Part shown: positions 8,318-16,518 of the stretch, in pieces
How positions within the stretch are numbered: position 1 is the first letter of the stretch
Layout: each line of letters starts with the position of its first letter
Origin: Anabaena lutea FACHB-196
GTDB lineage: Bacteria > Cyanobacteriota > Cyanobacteriia > Cyanobacteriales > Nostocaceae
Length of the DNA stretch: 64,000 nt
Assembly (NCBI RefSeq): GCF_014698305.1
Contig: NZ_JACJST010000010.1
Location: forward strand, 1 to 64,000
Reading direction: 5' to 3'
The notes under the pieces: generated by a model
Seen by the model: only the letters and a program-made list of their open reading frames with translations
Told to the model about the DNA's origin: nothing
Databases searched by the model: none
Program-made: the position numbers and the translations under genes

Positions 8318-9532
8318 TTAATTAGTTGGATATTCATCCTCATGAACTAATTTTTGTTGTGGACTTGCAAACCAGCCAAATTCCCTCTGGGCATACTCTA
8401 GTTGTTTCTGGTCTTCGGCTGTCCAGGTTTCTTTATGCAGATAAACTATATCGAAGGAAAACCCCTTACCAGGTTCGTACCGCTCAGTTGCAATACCAAT
8501 GACAGTTTTATAATCCTGTTGCAACCCTCGCACTACAAAACATCTTCCTTCTAACTCAGTGATACGGTGTTGTCTTTCTTCTCCGTGCGGCTTTGCTAAA
8601 AATACATAAGCTATACTGGATTGCGGTGATATTAAGGTTCTTGACTCGATCATACGTTGAGCAGCCAAATCCATGAAATCCCTAAAAGATTTTCCTAGCA
8701 TTCGGCGTTGAAATCGGTTTTCTCTTGCCATTGCACGAAACACAAGTTCAGATTCATTTAAATCTGGTCCAAATTCTAAATTATTGTTCAGGGCATCCTG
8801 ACTTAGATGTTCAATTAGTCTATCCCACATATAACTGTCTTTGTCAGCTTCTTTTTTCGCCTTATATTCTGGTTTCTTAATTATCTCATCCCAAATGTTG
8901 CTTCCCACAACAATGACATCGAAATCCTGTGGGTAAAAACGTCCATTGTATATGTAGTAACCTAAAAGGTCTTCTTCAGATCCCTCAAAGACGGTTAGCT
9001 TGCCAGAATCATATAAATCTTCCTTATCAATAAGGTATTGCACAAAATCCGTTATTGTATCAAGTTCTTTTAGTATTATTTCAAAGGAAATTTTATCGAA
9101 TACATGAACAAATCCCTTGCCAAAATCACCAAATTGAATTGGAACTTTATCATCTCCACCCAAAGCAACAGCAACACGATGGATACGCCGCACGTCTGAT
9201 GATGGAAAGGGTAAGCCTTGGCTTCCATCGCTTCGGATCACATTTGAAGCTGATTTGATCCATCTTTCAGCCCCATAGATTTGATTTGCCGAACCTTCAA
9301 TAGCTTTACTAAGCCATCTTTGCCAATCTACTTTAATATTTCCACTATCAGTGAGCTTAATATCCTTAACACTGATAATAATAACATCTGGCTCGCAAAC
9401 AATAAGGATGTCACATAGCTCTTTGGAATTCTTGCCTTTAGGATTTGCATAACTCCAGAGAGAAAGGAAGGATTTATGACAAACTTGGTAAACAAATTCT
9501 TCTGAATCATTAACAGGTTGATTGTTTTGCAT
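8318..9532 (-). CDS. Nuclease-like protein of the ThiF cassette (404 aa)
   Basis: This is the last gene of a minus-strand four-gene run. The N-terminal 60 residues (FVYQVCHKSFLSLWSYANP, then ELCDILIV and VIIISVKD) resemble a PD-(D/E)XK or NERD-type endonuclease core. Glu38, Asp41 and Lys56 are placed as in that fold, but Ser54 replaces the usual second acidic residue. The rest, about residues 120-404, is unfamiliar and ends in a mixed acidic/aromatic region. It begins 6 bases after the preceding ThiF-like gene, so it is translationally linked to it. It could be an effector of a defence-type system or an unrelated passenger. Confidence 0.6.
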   Translation of the reverse strand: MQNNQPVNDSEEFVYQVCHKSFLSLWSYANPKGKNSKELCDILIVCEPDVIIISVKDIKLTDSGNIKVDWQRWLSKAIEGSANQIYGAERWIKSASNVIRSDGSQGLPFPSSDVRRIHRVAVALGGDDKVPIQFGDFGKGFVHVFDKISFEIILKELDTITDFVQYLIDKEDLYDSGKLTVFEGSEEDLLGYYIYNGRFYPQDFDVIVVGSNIWDEIIKKPEYKAKKEADKDSYMWDRLIEHLSQDALNNNLEFGPDLNESELVFRAMARENRFQRRMLGKSFRDFMDLAAQRMIESRTLISPQSSIAYVFLAKPHGEERQHRITELEGRCFVVRGLQQDYKTVIGIATERYEPGKGFSFDIVYLHKETWTAEDQKQLEYAQREFGWFASPQQKLVHEDEYPTN

Positions 9533-9538
9533 ATCAAA

Positions 9539-10654
9539 TTATTTTTTATTTCCACAACACGGACAATCAGGTCGTCTTGGTAAATCAATGAAATTAATTT
9601 TATTGGTTAAAAAATTATATTCTCCTCTTCTATTTACCATTGCAGGTTTTAACTCAGGCGTTTTTGAAGCAATACGTATTACTTCATTAACTACAAACGA
9701 TGATGATATTCCAGTTAATGGAGCAAGATTTCCTATATTACGCTGTGTTCGAGGAAGTTTTCTAATATTTTTTAATTCTGGTGCGTTTATGTCTTCAAGC
9801 GTCAGAGCCATGCACTCAAAACAAGCTGTTTCATAAGGAATAATTGTGGGACCAATTAAACTTAAATGAAGATTATAACCTCCTGATATAATATAGGGAA
9901 TTTTGCTTTGCATACAAGCTTCATGAATTAGCTTTGATGTAACATCAACATTTGGAAAATCTGCACAGTTAACTAATAAAATATTTTCATAATCTTTTTT
10001 TAGATCATTTAATATTTCTAATATATCATTTGATTGCAGAATAATTTTTGTTATTTCACTAACTTTGACATCCGAATCAATAGACTTTAGTCTATTGGAT
10101 ACTGCCGTAGTTTTTTTTAAACCTAAATCTTTATATGTAAAGAGCGAACGATTTAAATTATTTTCTTGTACTACGTCATTGTCAATAAGGGTTAATTTCT
10201 GTATTCCACTTTGAACTAAAAGAACAGATACCCAACTTCCAATTGCACCCAATCCTACTATAACAACATGATGATTTTTGACTTGATTCCACACTTCAAA
10301 AATTGAATTATAAGAAACATAATCTCCAAGAAAATTTAATACTCTTCGATAAGAGCTTTTGGCAATTTTGTCTGCGGTTTCTATATCTTCAATAAGACAT
10401 TTAGAAGCAAGAAAATTGAAGAGAGAACATATAGATATTTCATGATTATTGCCAAATTCTTCTATAATAGAAGAGACAGATTTAGTTCCATCTAAATTAG
10501 ATATAATCTCAGTTAATATAGGTTGAGAGAATACTACTGGAACTATCCGACGCGTATTAGATAAAAAGAAGTCAAAACGCTGATTTTTTTCATTATTTAC
10601 ATCAATAGGAACAAAGCTAACAGATGGTCTAAGACGAAAATTTTTATCTTTCAT
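9539..10654 (-). CDS. RRE-like/ThiF (E1) fusion enzyme A
   Basis: Residues 1-95 look like a PqqD-type winged-helix leader-recognition domain: RLRPSVSFVPI strands, then DGTKSVSSIIEEFG and FLASKCLIED helices. Residues 128-371 form an E1/ThiF domain with the ATP loop GLGAIG (134-139), an IDNDVV strand end (Asp158, Asp160), Asn-rich NNLNRS (Arg169), and Zn-binding Cys pairs at CFEC and the extreme C-terminus (CPCC, Cys364 to Cys367). E1-like enzymes adenylate a carboxylate, and leader-binding E1 fusions occur in peptide-modification pathways. It overlaps enzyme B by 11 bases. The substrate is probably the small peptide at 11774-11986, by position only. Confidence 0.82.
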   Translation of the reverse strand: MKDKNFRLRPSVSFVPIDVNNEKNQRFDFFLSNTRRIVPVVFSQPILTEIISNLDGTKSVSSIIEEFGNNHEISICSLFNFLASKCLIEDIETADKIAKSSYRRVLNFLGDYVSYNSIFEVWNQVKNHHVVIVGLGAIGSWVSVLLVQSGIQKLTLIDNDVVQENNLNRSLFTYKDLGLKKTTAVSNRLKSIDSDVKVSEITKIILQSNDILEILNDLKKDYENILLVNCADFPNVDVTSKLIHEACMQSKIPYIISGGYNLHLSLIGPTIIPYETACFECMALTLEDINAPELKNIRKLPRTQRNIGNLAPLTGISSSFVVNEVIRIASKTPELKPAMVNRRGEYNFLTNKINFIDLPRRPDCPCCGNKK

Positions 10655-11774
10655 TATCTAAATTGCTGCATACAGAACAGGTCGGATTTTTTGGAACAGG
10701 AAATACTGATAAGTCGTAATCATCGAAGAGCAATTCTCCTCGTTCGCCTTCAAATGTAGCTGTAGGATTAATAAAATAACGAAGAATAGTCATCGCAGAT
10801 GTTGAAGCTGCAAGAACCGACAAAGATACTAAACCTCCAAAAGAGCTTCTTCTATCCTTGACAGGATGACTAATAGGCTTCCAATCTTTTAAAGATTCTT
10901 TAAAAAAAGTATTATAGCAATCTGCACAAGGAGTATCACCTGGTATTATTAACTCACCCAAAGAGCCTAAGTGTGCATCAAAACCACCAGCAATCATTAG
11001 TGGCTTTTTATGTTTAACACAATAACGAGACAGTTTTAAACCTGTATAACCGATATAAGGTTCATCAGCTGTATCAATAATAAAATCAATGCCTAGCAAT
11101 AAAGTTTCTAAATCAGAATCTATTGTTAAGGCATGATCAAGAACTTGTACACAAGCCTCTTGATCAATATCAAGAATCATTTGTTTGGCTACTTCAGTTT
11201 TTTGAAACCCTATTGCTTTTTGTTCAAAAAATCCATGTCTAGATATATCAAATTCGGAAACAATACCGTAATCAACTAACAAGAAATTGTGAAATCCCAT
11301 CATCACAAGTTCTCGACATAACCAACTACCAACACTACCAACACCAAATATTGCTATTTTAGCTTGATAAATTTTGGATTGGATTCTAGCAACTTCATTA
11401 GAGCTATCAGTAATATCAAGTAAGAAATTTAGTTGGCGTTCTAACCTTTTCTTATAGAAACATGGTAAAGAAATTTCTTCAATCCAATGTTCAGATATAA
11501 GAATTCCTTTTTTATATAAATTTTTAATAAATTCTGAAAATCCATTATTTACTAAAAAATCTTCACATGACAAGTTAATTAAACGACAGTTCAACTCTTC
11601 AATAGAGAACTCTCCTGTTAACCAAGAAAGACTTTTTATCAGCAAAGGGTGACATCGAAATTTTATTCTTTTTCGAGAAGCTAAATAAACAAAAGTAACA
11701 TCATTCTCAGACTCTAGATAAATATCAACCCCATCTCGAAGACGGGGTTTATACTTATTTGATATTTCATTCAT
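10644..11774 (-). CDS. RRE-like/ThiF (E1) fusion enzyme B
   Basis: The layout is the same as enzyme A but the sequence is divergent. Residues 1-100 are a winged-helix leader-binding-like domain (KPRLRDGVDIYLESEN strands, TGEFSIEELNCRL and NLYKKGILI helices). Residues 138-376 are an E1 domain with GVGSVG (144-149), VDYG (Asp168), SRHG (Arg179) and Cys pairs at CADC and CSVC (Cys366, Cys369). Here the strand end reads DYG, unlike enzyme A's DND, so the nucleotide pocket differs. The start codon overlaps the peptide gene's stop in a TGATG arrangement, which suggests translational coupling. The two paralogues could act as a heterodimer or in successive steps. Confidence 0.82.
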   Translation of the reverse strand: MNEISNKYKPRLRDGVDIYLESENDVTFVYLASRKRIKFRCHPLLIKSLSWLTGEFSIEELNCRLINLSCEDFLVNNGFSEFIKNLYKKGILISEHWIEEISLPCFYKKRLERQLNFLLDITDSSNEVARIQSKIYQAKIAIFGVGSVGSWLCRELVMMGFHNFLLVDYGIVSEFDISRHGFFEQKAIGFQKTEVAKQMILDIDQEACVQVLDHALTIDSDLETLLLGIDFIIDTADEPYIGYTGLKLSRYCVKHKKPLMIAGGFDAHLGSLGELIIPGDTPCADCYNTFFKESLKDWKPISHPVKDRRSSFGGLVSLSVLAASTSAMTILRYFINPTATFEGERGELLFDDYDLSVFPVPKNPTCSVCSNLDNER

Positions 11775-11986
11775 CAGTATTGAACCTGTCCACCCTCAAC
11801 ATTAAGAAACTGTTCCCATTCATCTGCACTCCCTACAAAGTTTTCATCCCTTGAGCAAGTCCGCGTACAACATTCCGAACGAGATCCCGAACACTGCTTT
11901 GTATATGCTTTGCCTTGTGTCATTCCATCTTCAACAGTAATTTCAGCAAATCCATACTGCTCAAGATTTTTTTGTATATTACTCAT
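11774..11986 (-). CDS. Cys-rich small peptide, candidate modified-peptide precursor (70 aa)
   Basis: First gene of the minus-strand cassette. It encodes 70 residues with a leader-like helical first 30 (EQYGFAEITVEDGMTQGKAY) followed by a Cys/Arg/Ser cluster with Cys32, Cys39, Cys40 and Cys44, then an acidic end (EWEQFLNVEGGQVQY). Size, position before two RRE-like E1 enzymes, and overlap with the first of them are what a RiPP precursor gene shows. No YcaO, radical-SAM or transporter gene is adjacent, and the sequence matches no RiPP class I know. Alternatively it may be a small zinc-binding protein or a carrier that is adenylated. The upstream 140 bases are very AT-rich and probably hold the promoter. 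Confidence 0.6.
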   Translation of the reverse strand: MSNIQKNLEQYGFAEITVEDGMTQGKAYTKQCSGSRSECCTRTCSRDENFVGSADEWEQFLNVEGGQVQY

Positions 11987-12129
11987 TGTTTTTTAAATAT
12001 TTAGCATTCAGAAAAAAAATTTTAGCATGGTTAAAAAAAAATAGCTATATGTTTCTTTGATCTTTATAAAATTTCAATAGTGGGTTGAGAGCTAACGCTC
12101 ATGTACGACAATACAATTGCCGTACTACC

Positions 12130-13095
12130 ATGCCAACATACTTATACTTTGGTGAAAACGAATTCTTCCTAACTCGCACCATCAAACAACTAAAAACCCA
12201 CACTCTAGATCAACAATGGGCAGACTTTAACTATACAGAATACCCCCCAGAATCTAAAGAAACCATTCCTCAAGCATTATCCGATATCATGACACCACCA
12301 GTTGGGAGTGGAGGAAGATTAGTACATTTGCCCAACAGCACATTACTGGGAGTTTGTTCAAAAGAAATTTTGTTGCAGTTAGAGTCCATTCTCCCCAAAA
12401 TTCCCTCAACAAATACCCTCCTGATCACCAACACTCACAAACCTGACGCGAGAAATAAATCAGTCAAACTCCTACTTGAATACGCACAGGTACAGGAATT
12501 TCCTCTCATTCCCCAATGGCAAACCCAAGCATTAATACAGCAAGCTCGTACTTTAGCTGACGAAGTAGGTGTAACACTCACTACCGATGCCTACAAAGTA
12601 TTGATTGATTACACAGGCAATCATACACGACTGATATTCACCGAACTAGAAAAGCTCAAAACCTATGCTTTGGGTAAAACAGTCAATGGGGATATGGTGA
12701 AAGAATTAGTGTCAGAAAGTGCTGCTAATAGCTTACAACTAGCCAACGCCATTCGCTTGGGTAACATTGCTCAAGCATTGGAATTTGGCGATCGCTTAAT
12801 TAACTGTAATGAACCAGCTTTAAAGATTACCGCTACCCTGACTACAACCTTTCGCACTTGGCTAACAGTCAAACAGATGATCATCACCGGGTGTCAAGAC
12901 GACAATGCGATCACCCAACTCGCAGACGTGAAAAATCCCAAACGCTTGTATTACATCCGCCAAGAGGTTGCTAATTGTTGTGTAAACAAGCTGAAAAATG
13001 GTTTGAAAATACTATTGGAACTAGAGCTAATGCTGAAATCTGGTGTAGATGAAAAACTCGCCTTGCAAACTCAAATTATCAAACTTTGCTCGTAG
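12130..13095 (+). CDS. holA: DNA polymerase III delta subunit-like (clamp loader)
   Basis: The frame is open from a TTG at 12085, but the ATG at 12130 gives MPTYLYFGENEFF, the usual HolA start, so I use it (321 residues). The N-terminal fold has the YLYFGENEFFLTR opening. The 'VQEFPLIPQWQTQALIQQ' lid region and a C-terminal collar helix set (ANAIRLGNIAQALEFGDRL) follow. Delta opens the clamp and has no Walker motif, as here. It follows the inverted cassette and precedes the delta-prime-like gene by 117 bases. Similar proteins also occur on cyanobacterial chromosomes; its partners here argue for plasmid use. Confidence 0.85.
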   Translation: MPTYLYFGENEFFLTRTIKQLKTHTLDQQWADFNYTEYPPESKETIPQALSDIMTPPVGSGGRLVHLPNSTLLGVCSKEILLQLESILPKIPSTNTLLITNTHKPDARNKSVKLLLEYAQVQEFPLIPQWQTQALIQQARTLADEVGVTLTTDAYKVLIDYTGNHTRLIFTELEKLKTYALGKTVNGDMVKELVSESAANSLQLANAIRLGNIAQALEFGDRLINCNEPALKITATLTTTFRTWLTVKQMIITGCQDDNAITQLADVKNPKRLYYIRQEVANCCVNKLKNGLKILLELELMLKSGVDEKLALQTQIIKLCS

Positions 13096-13212
13096 GTACT
13101 ACTTCTTTCAAATGCAATAGACACCTCGGAAATTTAACCTAAAATGCTGCGGTTGTTGGAGGGATATTAAATTTCTGGAGATGTCTAATCAACAATTTCC
13201 AAAACTCAAAAA

Positions 13213-14208
13213 ATGAAGCAACTTGATCTACTTCATCTCACAACAGACCTTTCTGTTTTTGAACCTTCTCAAAGTATAGATTCCGAATCTACACAGCCAA
13301 TTGCAGAAAACTGGCAGTTATCAAAAATCATTGGACAAAATTTAGCAGTATCTTTACTCAAAGGTGCAATTACACACAACCGAATTGTCCCTGCTTATTT
13401 GTTTGCTGGAGCAGACGGAGTAGGAAAATCTTTAGCTGCTAAATGCTTTATCGCTGAAATTTTCAACATCCAAAACCTAGCTAACTGTCCTGATGTTTTA
13501 TGGGTTGAACCAACATACCTACACCAAAAACAGTTATTAAGTGAAAGTGAAATAGCAGCTTCTGGGGTACTGCGAAAAACTCCATCCCAAATTAGAATTG
13601 AGCAGATTCGAGAAATCACCCAATTTCTGGCTACCTCCCCTCTAATTGCACCTTACAAAATTGTCGTGGTAGAAAATGCGGAAAGAATGCCACCCACTGC
13701 TGCTAATGCACTCCTGAAAACTTTGGAAGAGCCAATATCCGGCACAATTATCCTCATTTCATCCCAACCCCAACGGTTACTTGCTACAATTACCAGCCGT
13801 TGCCAACTGATTCCTTTCCAGCGACTAAACAACGCCCAAATGACCACAGTTTTAGAAAATGTGGGACGTTCTGAAATTGTCAATCACCCAAATGTTATAC
13901 AGTTTGCTGGTGGTTCTCCAGGGGTAGCGATCGCTTACCATGATCAACTCCAATCTATCCCACAATCAATTTTGCAACAACTAATTCAACCACCTAGCAA
14001 TGTGTTAACAGCGTTAAGTATTTCCAAAGATATTGAAGTGCAATTAGATTTTCATCAACAACTATGGCTGATAGATTACCTGCAATATTGCTGGAAGGAA
14101 TTTCTCAGTGATCAAAATTGGCTGTTAAAACTGGAAGATGCAAAAAACTCTCTGTTAAAAATGGCCTCTCCCCGCTTGGTATGGGAAGTTTTACTATTTC
14201 CTGACTAA
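13213..14208 (+). CDS. holB: DNA polymerase III delta-prime-like (clamp loader)
   Basis: This 331-residue protein has a RuvB/DnaX-type AAA+ core starting at IIGQNLAVSLLKGAI. Walker A GADGVGKS lies at residues 66-73, followed by VVVENAERMPPTAANALLKT (an altered Walker B with ENAE in place of DExx), LEEP, and the SRC motif ITSRCQ. An altered Walker B with an intact SRC arginine is typical of delta-prime, which supplies the arginine finger but hydrolyses little ATP itself. Cys residues for a zinc module are mostly missing. With DnaX and HolA it completes the clamp loader set. Confidence 0.88.
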   Translation: MKQLDLLHLTTDLSVFEPSQSIDSESTQPIAENWQLSKIIGQNLAVSLLKGAITHNRIVPAYLFAGADGVGKSLAAKCFIAEIFNIQNLANCPDVLWVEPTYLHQKQLLSESEIAASGVLRKTPSQIRIEQIREITQFLATSPLIAPYKIVVVENAERMPPTAANALLKTLEEPISGTIILISSQPQRLLATITSRCQLIPFQRLNNAQMTTVLENVGRSEIVNHPNVIQFAGGSPGVAIAYHDQLQSIPQSILQQLIQPPSNVLTALSISKDIEVQLDFHQQLWLIDYLQYCWKEFLSDQNWLLKLEDAKNSLLKMASPRLVWEVLLFPD

Positions 14209-14327
14209 TACCAAAAACTACATTTTCAACGCAATCTATCTAAACCTCATCAAAGATACCAAAAACGTTTTTAGATAAAAGGATTGCGCTATGCGCTCTT
14301 GTGGTGAACTAAATCAAACAAAAAACC

Positions 14328-15224
14328 ATGAGTGCCATTATCAATAATTACCGTCAATTGGATGTAGCTTTTCTCCTACTCAATGACTTGACAACAAAAC
14401 TCCGCACGGCTGGGGCAAGAATTTCTGTGAGAAAAGTGGGAAATTTCCACAGAATTACCGTTTTGAAAGAACCCAGTGTAACCACTATTGAGCAAATTCT
14501 TGGTGACACAAGCAGGGATACAGAAACGCCTAACCTCAGCAGTAATGATGCAATTGCTTCACCCTCTGAAAGCACTCCGTCACCAGATGATGCTTTTAGT
14601 GAAGCTGGTAGTAATACATTACTTACCGTAAACGAAGAAATTGAGGAAAGCACACTGCTGGAAGCGATCGCTTTACCAACATCATCTGAATCTAATTCCT
14701 CAACAGATGATACTCCTAGTGAAGATGGTGCTAATACAGTGTCTACCTTAAACGAAGATATTGAGGATAACTCAGTAGTGGATGCGATCGCTCAAACATC
14801 ACCTGAATTTACTTCCTCAACAGATGATACTCCTGGTGAAGATAGTGCTAATACAGTACCTACCATAAACGAAGAGATTGAGGATAGCTCAGTAGTTGAA
14901 GTGATCGCCCCAGCAACATTATCTGAATCTACTTCCTCACCAGACGAAAGTCATACTGATGACAGTAAAGTTATTATTTCTGAAAACACAGCAGAAATTA
15001 TCACCGATTCAACCGATTCTCCTACACCTGATAACTCTTCCTCAAAAGTAACAAATATTCCCGATTCCCCAGATTTAGCAAGTTTGGAAGATTTACAAAC
15101 ACTAACTTTAAAAAGACTGAGGGAGTTAGCCAAATTGCACAAAGTCCCTGGTTTCTCTCGCATGAAAGAGGAAAAGTTAGTAACCAAATTGCATGGTTTA
15201 GCAACCAAAGAAAAAATTGTGTAA
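14328..15224 (+). CDS. Acidic repeat protein with Rho_N/SAP-like C-terminus
   Basis: The 298-residue protein has three parts. Residues 1-60 form a small basic fold (NNYRQLDVAFLLLNDLTTKL, then RKVGNFHRITVLKE). Residues of about 75-215 are an acidic Ser/Thr-rich linker containing near-identical repeats of about 40 residues (for example SSTDDTPSEDGANTV and SSTDDTPGEDSANTV), whose DNA units are about 120 bp long and include GCGATCGCT. Residues of about 248-295 (LEDLQTLTLKRLRELAKLHK then GFSRMKEEKLVTKLHGL) match a Rho N-terminal or SAP-like helix-extended-loop-helix domain that binds nucleic acid. It lies between clamp-loader and SSB genes. A role in tethering replication proteins to DNA is inference. 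Confidence 0.7.
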   Translation: MSAIINNYRQLDVAFLLLNDLTTKLRTAGARISVRKVGNFHRITVLKEPSVTTIEQILGDTSRDTETPNLSSNDAIASPSESTPSPDDAFSEAGSNTLLTVNEEIEESTLLEAIALPTSSESNSSTDDTPSEDGANTVSTLNEDIEDNSVVDAIAQTSPEFTSSTDDTPGEDSANTVPTINEEIEDSSVVEVIAPATLSESTSSPDESHTDDSKVIISENTAEIITDSTDSPTPDNSSSKVTNIPDSPDLASLEDLQTLTLKRLRELAKLHKVPGFSRMKEEKLVTKLHGLATKEKIV

Positions 15225-15234
15225 TAGTCATCAG

Positions 15235-15269
15235 CCTCAAATCTCTAGCAGATTTGGGGTTATTTTTTT
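15235..15269 (+). terminator. Rho-independent-type terminator
   Basis: CCTCAAATCT (15235-15244) pairs with AGATTTGGGG (15250-15259) with one mismatch across a five-base loop, and a T-rich run follows (15260-15269). It lies directly after the acidic repeat gene. Confidence 0.75.
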
Positions 15270-15445
15270 ACGCAGTTTTTCCCCAATACAACCAGTAATC
15301 AATGCGCTAGGCGCAATCAAGTTTGATACTGGGCTGTATCCAATACCAGCACCAAATTAGCACCAAATCATTCATTTTGCTGCATAACCGAGAATGCGCT
15401 GTCGCGCTAATACAGTGAAAAATTTGATTACCCAAGGAAAATATT

Positions 15446-15829
15446 ATGACTCAGCAATACATCAATAAAGTTGATTTAGTTGGTCGCGTTGGTCAAACAC
15501 CTGAGATACGCTATTTTGAATCAGGTGCAATGAAAACATCCTTGACCCTTGCTGTTAAACCTCCCTACAGAAGTGAAACTCCCCTTTGGTTTGATTTAGA
15601 ACTTTGGGGAAATATTGCTCAAGTTGCAGCAGACTGGGTTCAAAAAGGTTCAACTATTGGGATCACCGGTGAAATAGTCTTTGATAGATGGATAGACAAA
15701 AACACCAACGAACCCAGACAAAAACCGATCATTCGTGTCAACAATTTGGAACTCATCAGTTCTGCTCAACGCAAAGACTCAAATGAAATTGGTGAAGACC
15801 AAGACTCCATAATTAACGCCAATTTCTAG
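15446..15829 (+). CDS. ssb: Single-stranded DNA-binding protein
   Basis: The 127-residue protein is a single OB-fold of SSB type: VDLVGRVGQTPEIRYFESG, then LTLAVKP, WFDLELWG, VAADWVQKGSTIGITGEI, FDRWIDK and an IRVNNLELI strand. The usual cyanobacterial SSB is somewhat longer and ends in an acidic tip finishing DIPF or EIPF. Here the tail is short and ends INANF, so the canonical tip that recruits partner proteins is missing. The next gene carries an IPF-type end. Start and length look right, with 'aaggaaaatatt' before the ATG. Confidence 0.9.
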   Translation: MTQQYINKVDLVGRVGQTPEIRYFESGAMKTSLTLAVKPPYRSETPLWFDLELWGNIAQVAADWVQKGSTIGITGEIVFDRWIDKNTNEPRQKPIIRVNNLELISSAQRKDSNEIGEDQDSIINANF

Positions 15830-15839
15830 CCAGTCAATC

Positions 15840-15875
15840 ATCCCGCAGCATCACTTCTGTCTGTGGGATGTTTTG
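15840..15875 (+). terminator. Hairpin terminator after ssb
   Basis: ATCCCGCAG (15840-15848) pairs with CTGTGGGAT (15861-15869) with one G-T pair and is followed by GTTTTGG. The T run is short, so termination may be partial. Confidence 0.6.
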
Positions 15876-15936
15876 GTTAAAAAGCGCAAAGCGCAATTTT
15901 TATGAACAATTGACAATTTCATCACAAGGATAAACC

Positions 15937-16383
15937 ATGATTAACTCAACCCAAACCATCCAACTACTGACTATTGATGAAGCTTTTGACAGTCAAGGTG
16001 TAAAGATTGTCTATGGTGAATGTACTTTCTCCTACTATTCAAAAGATGGCGTAGTGGAAGACACAATTCCTTACAGAACCAAGGGAGCAGCAGCAGTTTC
16101 CATTGCTGAATCTGGAATTAATGCCACTGGTATCGCTATCGGCTATCTGGATCTTAACGTAGTGGATAGCGGTAAGGGATATAAAGAAAAGAAAACTGCC
16201 TTAGTTATTCGCAACTTCATCTGCACTACTGCTGGTAATCGCACTTATACACCAACTGTTACTCCTGTTGTTCAACCACCCACACCACAGGAAAATACTC
16301 AACAGCTAGTTGGTGCTGGTGTAGCTACAGCTTCTCAAAACGGACATTCTCGCAATACTGATATTTCTCACATTCCCTTTTAA
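15937..16383 (+). CDS. SSB-like OB-fold candidate with IPF tip (148 aa)
   Basis: The first 105 residues are beta-rich (VKIVYGECTFSYYSK, AAAVSIAESGINATGIAIGY, KKTALVIRNFIC) and have a strand order like an OB-fold. A Pro/Thr/Gln linker follows, and the protein ends RNTDISHIPF. The IPF terminus after a flexible linker is the arrangement of bacterial SSB, whose tip binds replication and repair proteins, although it is less acidic here. An 'aaggataaacc' precedes the ATG. It sits immediately after ssb and before the partition region. I infer a second ssDNA-binding or SSB-partner protein; the fold call needs a structure prediction. Confidence 0.55.
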   Translation: MINSTQTIQLLTIDEAFDSQGVKIVYGECTFSYYSKDGVVEDTIPYRTKGAAAVSIAESGINATGIAIGYLDLNVVDSGKGYKEKKTALVIRNFICTTAGNRTYTPTVTPVVQPPTPQENTQQLVGAGVATASQNGHSRNTDISHIPF

Positions 16384-16391
16384 TCTTCTTA

Positions 16392-16421
16392 CTTCTGGCT
16401 TTTTGCCAGAGGTATTTTTTT
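16392..16421 (+). terminator. Rho-independent terminator
   Basis: CTTCTGGC (16392-16399) and GCCAGAGG (16405-16412) form an eight-pair stem with one G-T pair and a TTTTT loop; TATTTTTTT follows. It ends the ssb-region transcripts before the partition repeats. Confidence 0.8.
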
Positions 16422-16518
16422 CTGTGGGCAGATAGTTGTTTTCACTTGTTGGGGCAAGGCTATGACTTCAGCTTGAATTTTCACCAAAAAAATACCTCCT
16501 CCAGATTGTCTGATTCCT

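Noticed and set aside
8318-11986. Absence of HIP1 sites in the ThiF cassette as a proof of transfer.
   Set aside because: Other stretches of this window, for example 28.9-36.3 kb, also lack HIP1, so the absence is not diagnostic.
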